Shown: one piece after another, positions 47,463 through 58,655 of the stretch | How positions within the stretch are numbered: the first letter of the stretch is position 1 | How the letters are laid out: the number at the start of each line of letters is the position of its first letter | Assembly (NCBI GenBank): GCA_025403435.1 | Contig: CM046343.1 | Coordinates: 33,204,930-33,268,929, forward strand | Source of the DNA: Artocarpus heterophyllus | Taxonomy: Eukaryota; Streptophyta; Magnoliopsida; Rosales; Moraceae | Direction: 5' to 3' | Length of the DNA stretch: 64,000 nt | Notes under the pieces: generated by a model | The model's database searches: none | What the model saw: the letters and a program-made list of their open reading frames with translations, nothing else | What the model was told of the DNA's origin: nothing | Position numbers and translations under genes: made by a program

Positions 47463-49404
47463 TATGCAATGTTTTCTTACAAATTTGCAACACAGAAGAA
47501 AACACACGAACGAGGAAAAAAAATCATTAAAAAATGGAGAAAAAACAAGCCATTGAAATTAGAAGACTTTAATTAAAAGAAATATTGCTAGAAAAGATTG
47601 CTTTTGAATGCCCTTTCTTTTCAAATTTTGCTTAAGGACTCACATTAGGTCGACTAGCCATGGGAATGGCGGATGTCGTTTGTCATTTTTTTGGCATCGA
47701 GTCTGCATGCATGCCTCAATGTTGAAAGTTCTGCATGATTCTGCTCAGACCTTGGGCTTGTCGTAGAGCTCGTCATGTGGCTCTTAAACATACACACTCC
47801 TACGAAGACTCAAGAATGTCGTGCCATCAAATACACTCCTAATTGTTATATCTTACTAACTATAATTACACGATAGTCAGGGGATACTTTCACTTATGGT
47901 TTATTTGATAATATTGCTTAAACTATATACTTCTAATTATTACAGTATAAGACTCTTATATGCTACAACGTAAAACTCTTATATGTTATAATAAATTTAT
48001 TTTAGTATGTTGCCAAACACACTCTATATGTATTATGCGTTGTGGCACTAAAAATTCTACTAACTAGCTAGCAATAACTAATTGGCGACTCCTAGTATCC
48101 TGCAATGATATTTGTAGTCGATAGTTGTAAACTGTTGGTATCTTAATGTGTTACTTTACACCCACAGGCTACCGGTGGCCGACCAAGCTATCACAAGTTT
48201 TCTAATCGAAATTCTTAAAAGAAAAAACCAATTCATCAAAAATTATATAAGTTGTTTTGTACTTTAGTTGCAACTGAAGTTTTTAAGTTTAAGAGCTTTA
48301 ACATGTAAGAGCTTTATATTGTAGCATTTTTGCTTTTTATTGTAGTTATTGAGAGCTTTTATACTGTTCACAGTTAGAACTGATGAATTAAAATCAAAGT
48401 ATCAAACACTCTTATAATCAGTTTCTGGTGTAGATTACCGGTCTAACAGATTATTCCAGATCCACGTTTGCTCGGTCATATATATACATATATTGAAAAA
48501 GATGACAATATCTAATAGATCATCGGTGGTAATCTAGTAGACTACTCTAAAAAAAAATCAGCGGTGAACAGTTGTTGGCAAAAACAGGTGGTCAATGTTG
48601 ATTCTGTGACTTAATTTAATTGATTATCAATCTATATGTTCAGTGCTGGCAACCTAAAGGACAATTTCGAAAAGAAATTTTGTAAACCTTCAACTGGTCC
48701 ACCTTATTACGACCCATTTTATTGCGAGGGCAAGATCCTAACCAGAAAGCATAAGGATTCATTCCTTTTCTTAATGGCATTCTTTTTAAAAGTGCGCAAT
48801 GTCGTTTTAATTTGTATATAGTTTCGACTGTTACGGCACAAAGCTCTCATATGCTATAATATAAAACAAAAATAGACTATAATGTAAAACTCTCATATGC
48901 TACAATAAATTGATTCTAACTTTTGGTTCAAACTACGTTTATCAAACACACTTTAAATGTTAACTTTAAGAGAATTGTAATGAAATAACACAAAATGAAA
49001 AAAAAAAATGATAGGGTATTTTTTACAGCCACCATCTTTCTTCTTTTACCACACGTGACTTTACTTCTCTATAAAAACAGAATTAATTACTTAAAAAAAT
49101 AAAAACAAAAACTATTAGGATAGAATTTTATTGGTGTACGTTTTAAAACTATTAAGTCAAGTTAAAATCTTTTTTTTTTTTTTTACAAATTTAACAACTA
49201 AAAGGAGGATCGTTTCTTTTTCTTTTTTTTTTGTTTTGTTTATACTAGATAAATTGCCTAAAAAAATTGCTAATGTAAATCCGTTTATTGTGGTTGCACG
49301 CAGGGAGAAGCTGCCGGAAGGTCTTCCAACTCGGCAACTACCAAAAATAGTCTACAGACATCTAAAAAGAACCTAAAATAATACTAAATAAATACATAAA
49401 ATAA
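47463..49404. other. Spacer with MITE-like repeats, upstream of CCS
   Basis: No gene supported. Two segments, about 47880-48035 and 48830-48965, share the wording CTCATATGCTACAATAAAT-like text and end in CAAACACACT, so they look like two copies of one degenerate MITE-type family. The last few hundred bases should hold the CCS promoter. Confidence 0.4.
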
Positions 49405-51372
49405 ATGGCATTTTTCGGGGCAGTAGTGTCTTCAACATCCACAACTGCCATTGCAGCTGCCTCTGCTATTCCCGTAGCTTTTGCTCTTTCTTCTTCTTCA
49501 CCTTTTCGATCTATTCGATTTTCTAGAGCCCAAAACCTTCCTTTCTCTCGTGCACACCATTATCTCTTTTCCCAAATCAATCGGGCCTCGTTAGAAGAAA
49601 AGTCATCCACTCAGGTTCGCTCAAATTCAACATACTCAGTTTTTATTTCTATTTTTATTGTTTTCTTGGTGTTCTAATCTGATTTTTTATTTAATTTTAT
49701 TTTCCTCGATGGGTTTTATCTGAACTTTGAGAAACGCAGAGTGATGCCGTCTTGCCAGAGCTGCTGGTGAGTTTTGAATTTTCTTAAAACTTTAATTTTT
49801 TTTTTGATTTAGCCTTGGATGATGTTAAAGTTTATTTCTTTTTTCTTTAATGGTAGAATCTCTTGTGATGAAAATATTTTCAAAATGGAAAACCAATAAC
49901 TGGAGGAACTAAGTATTAAAGTTGCATTTTCAAGTCCTTGTACAATTAGGTTGTTATGCTTATTTTGATGAAAACTCAAAAATTTTTATTTGATTTGGTA
50001 ACAGACAGAATACATGGTGGATATGAAGTGTGAGGGTTGTGTTAACGCTGTCAAGAATAAGCTGGAAACTGTTACTGGTAGGCTTTCAGAAACAGTAAAA
50101 GGCAGTAGATTTAGTAGTATCTTTTAGTGCTTTTCTTTGTTTAGAATCAAGTTCTTTCCTTTACTCTTTATTCTATTTTATTTTTATCAGGAGTTAAACG
50201 TGTTGAAGTGGACCTGAGCAATCAGGTAGGAAGAGTTTTTGGTTGAACGCCTGTGAAGACCATGACTGAAGCTTTGGAGCAGACGGGTCGGAAAGCCAGA
50301 CTTATTGGGCAGGGAGTCCCTGAAGGCTAGTCGGTCAAAATCTCTATTTTTCTCGCTTTTTGATTGAATTTAGGTTCCTCCCTCATGAAATTGTTGTTAA
50401 ACTATTAAGATATTGATTTATGCTTCTTGTGTTAACATTATTTACACTAGAATAACAGGCTTAACTTTTGTTGATCACGAATTCTGGTGGTGGTTTTTTG
50501 ACGGAATATACACGATTGCTCATTGTTGTTGACACTTTCTTTGCCTGCAGATTTTTTAATTTCTGCGGCCGTGGCCGAATTCAAAGGCCCTTACATTCTC
50601 GGCGTGGTTCGATTTGCTCAGGTGAATATGGAATTGGCTAGGATTGAAGCCATCTTTAGTGGGTTGTCCCCTGGGAAACATGGATGGTCTATCAATGAAT
50701 TTGGTGATCTCACAAGAGGGGCTGCAAGCACTGGGAAAGTGTTTAACCCAACAAGTGAACAGCCTGCCAATGAGGTGTGTTTCAACACATCACTTCTCTC
50801 TTGATGTTATCTGCTTGTACTTGGAAACTTGTGTCAATTTACTTCTCCAATCAATACCATATAAACGGTGCTTAATATAGAATATTGACCTAATAGGTCT
50901 GTTTAGCTCTATGAGCACCGCATTTATTAGCCTGTGGCTACGGTGCAAATATTCGTTGGGTTCATTACTAACACTGTGATGTAATTAGTCTGATAAAGGT
51001 CTGTTAGAGCTTTTTGCTGTTCTTAAGCTCAATTCTTTGTCCTGACAATAATGTTAAATACCCTTATTCCAAGTGGTTTGGTTTGAAGCTTTGCTTGGTG
51101 ATTTTCAGCCGGTTGGTGACCTGGGAACATTAGAAGCTGATGAAAAAGGTGAGGCCTTTTTCTCAGGTGTCAAAAAGAAGCTGAGAGTAGCTGATCTGAT
51201 CGGACGGTCAATAGCGTTATATGGAACAGAAGACAAATCAGATTCCGGTGTCGCAGCTGCTGTAATTGCTAGAAGTGCTGGTGTTGGTGAAAACTACAAA
51301 AAGCTTTGCGCCTGTGACGGCACCACCATATGGGAGGCCACCAACAACGACTTCATCACCAGCAAGGTCTAG
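49405..51372 (+). CDS. CCS: Copper chaperone for Cu/Zn superoxide dismutase (CCS), with in-frame TGA
   Basis: Six exons, 49405-49614, 49740-49766, 50005-50077, 50191-50325, 50551-50774 and 51109-51372, join in phase to 310 codons. The Ser/Ala-rich N terminus (about 70 aa) looks like a plastid transit peptide. Domain I has the copper motif MKCEGC (Met86, Cys88, Cys91). Domain II is the SOD-like part (GPYILGVVRFAQ, GLSPGKHGWSINEFGDLT). Domain III has Cys290-Ala-Cys292 followed by DGTTIWEA. CCS binds Cu(I), docks with SOD1, delivers copper and forms its disulfide, in cytosol and plastid. Two oddities: codon 122 (50244-50246) is TGA inside domain I where related proteins have Ser, and the intron after 50325 starts with GC, not GT. 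Everything else is well conserved, so this is either a recent null allele, a sequencing error, or a gene read another way. Confidence 0.88.
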
Positions 51373-53833
51373 CTTTACCTTTGTACAAACACCGAAAAGT
51401 ACACACGCTGGAGTTGAATTTTCATATTCGGCTGAAGAGTAATTGTTTCTGTAGTATGTACTTTTTTTTTTTTTTTGGGGGTATTTGTAAGATTTTTGCA
51501 ATGATAATCTCAAAAGTGTCTGGGCTGTTTGGTACTGTGTTTGAAATGGTTGAAAGCATTTTCCCAATAAAGGCGTTTTAGAAATGATTTTGAAACTGCG
51601 TTTGTTTAACGTCTGGTGAAAAACAAAAGCGGGGGAAGAAAAAGATTTCACATTTTGCCAAGGAAAGTGAAAAACGCTCAGGGTTTTTTTTTTTTTTTTT
51701 TTTTTTAATTTTCTAATAATGCTGATATGATTAACATATACTTTCAAAAACATAACTAAAAACGGTTTCCCTTTTTTCTTGTACTCAAAACAATCTCTAG
51801 AGAAACAATCAAATACATTTCCAATATTATTCCATCCCTATTCCCAACAATTCTCATTTTTATTTCTTTAGCCAACAAAAATTCTATTTGGTATTGTTTT
51901 GAGAGTTTTTGAAAATATTTTTGTATTTTTTTGAGGTAAAATTTTTAAAAACACTTTTAGTATAATTCTTATAAATTTTTATTTTTAAAATAAAACTATT
52001 TTTATCTATTTTGAAAATATTACCAAAGAGATGAGTTTATATTGTTTAAATAATAAGACAACTAAAATGTACATGTTTATAGATTCATTTTCTATATACA
52101 GTTAAATAGATAATCTCTATAAATAACATAAATCACAACTAATTTTGACAAAAAAGCATGCGCTTTTGCACGTGCCAATATCTACTAGTAAAAATTATTA
52201 TAGCGTTTAAACTTTATGAGAAAAATATAGCTAAATTGGAAACTTCTGAGCCAGTTTAGCAAACACCACTGCTCTAATGCCGGACGACGATATCTCTTGG
52301 AGAAAACGATGAAAGAGGAAAACTACAGGAGGTCTAGAAAAAAAACAACGACAACAGTTACAACAGACGACAAGGCTTGAAAGCCATAACTATTTGCTAA
52401 ACGACAACATAAAATGTCAGAGTGTTCTGGAAGCTTTTTTACTTTTTTACTGAACAACCTTCAACCTTCATGTTCAAAAACGACAACCACAAATAAAATG
52501 AACCGTCATAAAACGACAAAACATAAATGATGTTTTCTCTGTTGGTGGTTCATCTCTGTCCTCTTCGTCTCCTTCTTCACCTTCTTAGAGAAAAGGCCAG
52601 TTAGTTGCTTTTTTTTTTTTTTTTTTTTTTGTTTCGCCGTAGAAATTGCATCTCCATTCTCGTAAGCTTCTCGACGTTGTTCCCCTGCTATTCTTTACAG
52701 GTTTGCTTTCCATATTTTTTTATGATTGTTTTTTATTTTTTTTATTTTGTTTCTGATTATATTTACCTTGTCACTATTGATTTCATGGTTGTGGAGACCA
52801 TTTGAATTGTTACAAACCCTAAATCAATCTGTTGAATTTACATACGTCAATTTGCTGTTACAATGGGAAAAGCCCAAATCTGGTGGAAAAATCTCCCGCA
52901 TTTAGCATTATTTTAGGGTTTCTGAAATAATTTTGCTATTCTAAAAATAGAGAAATTGTTAGCTCAAAAAAAGAAGGGAAATAGATTTAATGTGAAATTA
53001 AAGACTTTGCTAAAGGTTTATTCTGTTTCTCTTGAACTATTTATGCCCACTTGTTCAGGGAAATTGGAGAAATTAATAGCTAATTTTAAAAAAAATTAGT
53101 ATAGTTTTGCTTATGTGAAAATTAGAAATATGGGTTAGAATTTAAGTTTAATGTGAAAATTGCTTATTGACGTTCCATTCTCGTAAAGATGTGATTTTTT
53201 GGCACATTTGGGTATTCTTGGCTGTAATGAGAAATATTTTAGTGTTCAAACTATGTTTTTCTATAATATCTGATTAGCAGAGGGGGCATCAACTAAGTAT
53301 TTTTCTATTTTTTTCGGAGTGTTAATGTAAAATATTTTGGTATAGGAAGTCGGACTGTAGTGTTTCCGAAGCGTGTGAATGTGCACATTTCTATCTTCTA
53401 CATTGGTTTTGGAACGAAAAGAGAAATTTTGTAAGGCTATACGAGTAATTTTGTTGTTTATTTGAACGAAAAGAGAAACAATCCCATTCTGTTTAAAACA
53501 TTCCTCTTTTTGCCTTTCCCGCTTTTCCCATTCATGACAAGTAAACATGCCATAAAAGTAGAAAGACATGTTTTCGAATTAGGAGATTGTTGTGAGGATG
53601 TGCAATCCATGTATGGTCTACTTGCCTAAACATTTTTTTGGATCTCCAAGACCTTTTAAGTTTGAAATTTTCAGTGAAGAGAATGGGATTCATTTGGATT
53701 TTGAAGAGTGCTTCAAGGATGCTTATATTTTTTGGAAACTACGTTGCACAAATGAACTCGTGGACTGGACTTCTCGATTAGCATTGATGTTTGTGAGAGT
53801 AATTGTCATGTGATTCAATGTGGTCTTAGGGAT
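51373..53833. other. CCS 3' UTR and AT-rich spacer
   Basis: The first 200-300 bases are probably the CCS 3' UTR. Long T-runs lie at about 51461-51476, 51685-51706 and 52612-52630. A 73-codon frame at 53592-53813 is unlike any family I know and has no supporting signal. No gene is claimed. Confidence 0.4.
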
Positions 53834-54472
53834 TGTTGAGGGTGAGCTCGGCTCCACTGCCGAGGAAATAAACTTCGGTGGTCGGCTAATGAGCTCAGCA
53901 GAATCTCCAGTAAGCTTTCTATCAGCCCTTAATGCAACGTACGCCTTTTCGAGGTGCCTCTCAGGGCCTCCGAGGCCGCATGCCAAGTAGGCTGCCACCT
54001 CGGACTATACACTAGCTCGGGTCGGATGAATCTCACTCGCAAGCAAGCTGCTACTCGCCATTATAGGCTAACACAAGGCAGATAACTCATCGTCCAATGG
54101 AGTCTAATCCATCGGACGAGGAATGCGACACTTGTCACCTACTGCTTGACACACCTTAATGTGACACCCGGGTCGTGGGTAAAACCTGTCTTACACTCGG
54201 TCTAAGTGGTAGCCTATAAATATGATGCATTTATGACATTCTAGGGAGAGACTGCTTCTTCCCACCTAACTAGTTGCCGCCGTCTGCCGAGCAAACCCTG
54301 CCCTGAGCATCGGAGAGCCCTTGTCCGTTCACTAACCTTTCTATTGCCTCCGAAGCGTCCCTCCTCTTGTTACAGGTACGTCCTACTAGGCAGAGGCGAG
54401 CCGAAAGAGAGTCGGACCGTGCGCAACCGTACGCGGTGTTGATCCGATGCCGGACTACGGTAAGCATCAACA
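53834..54472 (+). repeat. E4 5' LTR
   Basis: About 639 bp, TGTTGAGGG...CATCAACA, with a TATAAATAT box at 54215-54223. No second copy is in the window, so the borders rest on the TG/CA ends and the adjoining primer-binding site. Confidence 0.65.
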
Positions 54473-54475
54473 TTT

Positions 54476-54492
54476 TGGCGCTAGAAGGAGGG
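54476..54492 (+). other. E4 primer-binding site
   Basis: TGGCGCTAGAAGGAGGG, three bases after the LTR. A TGGCGC start is common in gypsy elements; which tRNA it matches was not checked. Confidence 0.6.
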
Positions 54493-55204
54493 CGCCTATG
54501 CCTTCACCCAAACGTCAGCCACATTACCTCTAACGCCCGAGATGACGACTAGAGGAAACATCAGAGACGATACAGCCCGACAGGAGGGGTCGGGAAACGC
54601 AAGAAATAGGCAACCGAACACAGGTAGGCTCAGGGGTCGTCCCTAGACCGTGACACAGGTAGGCCTAGGGTCCGTCCCCGGACCGTGAGGTCCCGGTCCG
54701 AGGGTCAAGGAAGCACGGCTAGGGTCGAGCATGCAGAAGGTCCAGTTACCCAAGACCCGATCCGAGAACTCATAAATGCAGTCCGGATCCTAACGCAATA
54801 GCTTGTAGAGCAGGCTGAGCGCCAGGTTGCACCAGCTCTGCCACCCCCGACCCAGGTTGACCAGGCTGGAGGTCGGATAGAGCGAGACGCAGCTGACCAT
54901 GAAGAGGCCCCACTCCGAGCAATCTAGAGGATCCACTCTCGGCATCTCGACCAATAACAGAGTGGTCCAAGAAGGCCGTCTTGGACACCAAGCGGCTCGC
55001 GCTCCCTCGCCATAAGGTTCTCGAGCCTCAATATTTGACAGGCTCGGATGTCAGGGAGCAAACCAGAACCATCAGCCTGGGGCTGTAGGTCGCGCCAAGG
55101 GCGGAGTACCCTATCGAGTCGAACTGCCCGAAGACACTAACAGCCGCCAGCTCCTGGCACTACAACGCCAAATTGACGAGATCTGAAATTATTGATTTGG
55201 CCTG
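54493..55204 (+). other. E4 leader and possible gag start
   Basis: A GC-rich leader with stops in all frames. The first recognisable Gag residues appear from about 55205. Confidence 0.4.
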
Positions 55205-58200
55205 GACGAGATAGGAGCTCAGTATCCACCTTTCCCGGATAATATAATGCGGGCCCTTATGCCGTCGAAGTTCAAAGTACCGCAAATCAAGTTTTACGAC
55301 GGGACGACGGACGCTAACGAGCATGTTGAACTCTTCCGGGGGCACATGCTATTGCAAAATGCTAGCGACGCAACGATGTGTAAAGCTTTTTCGTTAACCT
55401 TGACAGGGCCTGCTCGGCAATGGTTCTGACAGCTTGAACCTTTATCTATTTCTTCTTTCCGGCAGTTGGCTGACGCCTTCTCCTCGGTATTTTCTACGAC
55501 GAAAACGCAGAGGAAAGAGATTACATACCTATATGCTGCCAAACAAGGAGACGGCAGCGTCAGGGACTATATCAACTGGTTTACCCGAGCAACTCTCGAG
55601 GTCAAGCACATCGAAGACGAGACCCTCAAGCACATTTTTGTGGGGGGTCTTTGAGACGAAAAATTGACCTGGTCACTGGCCTTCGAGCAGCCAAGCACAT
55701 TCTCTCAAATGCTCGGCTATGCCCAGAGGCATGCCGACGTTGTCGAATATATGAAAAGCCGTAAGGAAGAAGCCGGCCCAAGCGGAACAAAGAAAGACAA
55801 AAAGTAGAAAAAAGCACCGGAACATAGCAACGTCGAGCAGAGCAAGAAGCAGAAGAAGGAGAAGAAATCCGAGAAGCCAAAGCGGCCGACCGGTAAATTT
55901 CAGAGCTACACACCGTTAGTGGCGACCATCGACGAGGTGCTCGCCTAGGTAAGTGGCAAGAATCTGTTAGTACTGCCACCCAAGCTCCGGGGGAGCAAGG
56001 TGAAGTAGGATCAATCAAGGTTTTGCGAATTCCACAAGAATGTGGGGCATAGCACTCACGAATGTATCCAACTAAAGGACCAAATCAAAAGGCTGGTCCG
56101 ATAAGGCCATTTGTGAGAATTTGTTGAGCGGATTATAACCCCGGGGTCTACCTCAGGAAGGAATGATCCGCCGGGCCAAGACGCACTGAACCGCTTTAGA
56201 ACCGACTTTGGGAACACCTCGGATCTCCTGAATATCGTTCACATGATCTTCGGCGGGCCTGTTACCGAGGACACGTCGAGTGGGCGACGGTCACATGTCA
56301 GAGAAGCTTGGCTGGTCGAGCGGGGTGAATTCATAAACATATCCGACCATATCAACAAGATATGTCGCCAAGAGGACATCCCAATCACGTTGACCGAGGA
56401 GAAAGCAGACCGGTTAATCTACCCGCACAATGACGCACTAGTGTGCGAACTGCCCATCGCCAACAACATAGTACGGCGTGTTCTAATCGACAACGGCAGC
56501 TCGGCCGACATCCTCTTCAAGCAAGCCTTTGATAAATTGAAGATAAGCAATGCCCCTTTGGTCCCGGTTCAGACCCCGCTCTATGGCTTTATGGGACAAT
56601 GTGTTTGAGCAGTAGGGAAGGTCAGCTTGCCCGTAACTTTCAGAGAGGAGGCCGCTCGGGTCACTTGGGTTGTTGACTTTTTGGTTGTCGACAAACCCTC
56701 CCAATATAACATCATCATCGGCCGCCTGACACTGAACGCTTTGAAGGCCATAGTCTCCACATATCACATGGCCATGAAATTCCCCACTGATGGCGGTGTT
56801 GGAGTGATTCGCTCATCTCAGATGGATTCCTGAGCCTGTTACGTAAATGCGGTAAGAACAGCTACAGCTCGGCACCTGGGCGTCTCGGCCATCTATGCGG
56901 TTGACGAAATAGATCTCCCTTATGACGCGATACCCAAGATGCTATCAGATTTAGACCCTAGATTGCCCAAAGAAGAGGTAAGAGCCACCCCGGTCGAAGA
57001 TTTGGTGCTGTTCTCCTTAGACCTCGAGAGGCCTGAACACACTGTCCAACTCGGATCGCAGCTGAGACCCGAGATCCGGGCCGACCTGGAAACACTTCTT
57101 ACCGAATATCGGGATATTTTTGCATGGTCCCATGAGGACATGCCCAGCATTGATCCGAGCGTCATCAGCCATCAACTCAATGTCTAACCTAGCCATAGGC
57201 CGATAATACAAAAAAGAATGGCTTTTAACCCGAAAAGGTATGCTGTAATAAACGAAGAAGTCCAGAAGCTCCTCAAAGTTAGGTTCATTAGAGAAGTCAA
57301 GTACCCAGAATGGTTAGCGAATGTCGTCCTCGTCAAAAAGGCAAACGGCAAATAGCAGGTCTGCATTGACTATACCAATCTCAATAAGGCATGCCCGAAG
57401 GACTGCTTTCTACTTCCTTGGATAGATCAGCTCGTTGATGCCACTGTCGGCCACGAGCTCCTGAGCTTTATGGACGCGTACTCTGGGTACAATCAGATAA
57501 AGATGGTCGAGGAAGATCAAGTAAAAACTGCCTTCGTTACCGACCAGGGCTTATACTGCTACGTGGTAATGCTTTTTGGGCTGAAGAATGCTGGAGCTAC
57601 ATACCAACGCCTCGCTAATAAGATGTTTGCTCAGCTGATCGGGAAAACAATGGAGGTCTACGTGGACGACATGCTTGTAAAATTTGTCCGAGCAGAAGAC
57701 CACATGGCCGATATCCGAGCAAGCTTCGACATTCTTTGGGAATATGGGATGAAACTCAACCCGACGAAATGTGCCTTCGGTGTAAGCTCGGGAAAATTCC
57801 TCAGATTTTTGGTTAATCAACGAGGCATCGAGGTTAACCTGGCAAAGGCCCAAGGAATTATTGATATGCATTCTCCTCGAACAACAAAAGAAGTGCAACG
57901 GCTCACCGGCATGGTGGCAGCCTTGTCAAGGTTTGTCTCCTAGGCCACCGACAAGTGCCATCCATTTTTTAAGGCACTCAAGGGAAGGTTTGAGTGGAGC
58001 AGGGAGTGTGAGAAAGCTTTTCAAGGCCTGAAGAGCTACTTAGCCACGCCCCCGCTCCTGTCCAAACCTTTGCCCGGTGAAGCTTTAACCGCATATTTAA
58101 CTGTGTCCGAGAAAGTCGTTAGCTCGGTCTTAGTCCAAGACGAAGACGAAGTCCAAATGCCAGTTTACTATACAAGCCATGCATTCCAAGGTACCGAAGA

Positions 58201-58655
58201 GCGGTACTCGTCACTCGAAAAGTTGGATTTTGCCTTAATTACTTCGGTCTACAAGTTGCGACTGTACTACTAAGGTCATACCATCAATGTCCCGACCAAA
58301 TTCCCTCTTCGGCAAGTACTCCAGAGTTTGGAGATATCAGGCCGTATGGCCAAATGGTCAGTAGAGCTCGGCCAGTACGATGTGCATTTTGTGCCGAGGA
58401 CGGCCATCAAGGCTCAAGCTCTAGCATAGTTCATCGCAGAATTCACAGACACAGGATAGGCGGCCCCTTTGGTCGAGAAGTCACCTGTCGAAGTGCCCGA
58501 TGCACCCAGCTGCAGTGAGGACAGCATTACCCCGGAGCCGGACTGAAAACTTCATGTTGATGGATCTTCTTACGGGCGCCGGGCTGATTTTAACTAGCCC
58601 AGACGGTTATAAAGTTATCTATGCCCTCTGATTTCATTTCAAGGCCTCCAACAAT
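55205..58655 (+). pseudogene. E4 gag-pol remnant, frame kept but full of stops
   Basis: Gag motifs: KVPQIKFYDGTTD and the GSVRDYINWF region, at 55259-55655. A knuckle-like CEFHKNVGHSTHEC lies near 56024-56065, protease LIDNGSSADILF near 56484-56519, and the reverse transcriptase runs from about 57196 with FMDAYSGYNQI and YVDDM (57659-57673). RNase H starts near 58080. From 55247 to about 58550 all of these lie in one frame with no net shift, but that frame holds 16 stop codons (TGA at 55427, 55652, 56114, 56606, 56831, 58544; TAG at 55805, 55946, 56006, 57353, 57941, 58427, 58457; TAA at 56102, 57185, 58271). One frameshift occurs near 58575. The last codons end at the ASNN motif where E5 was inserted. 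Confidence 0.88.

Larger units (their letters stand above)
53834..58655 (+). mobile_element. E4: truncated Ty3/gypsy retrotransposon
   Basis: A 5' LTR, a primer-binding site, then gag, protease, reverse transcriptase and the start of RNase H in plus orientation. The order and the wording of the reverse transcriptase point to a Tat-like gypsy lineage. The sequence stops abruptly inside RNase H where E5 begins, so integrase and the 3' LTR, if present, lie beyond the window. Confidence 0.88.

Noticed and set aside
53592..53813. 73-codon frame with balanced amino-acid use
   Set aside because: No recognised domain, no splice partners and no promoter signal that I can see. It is mentioned only in the spacer entry.
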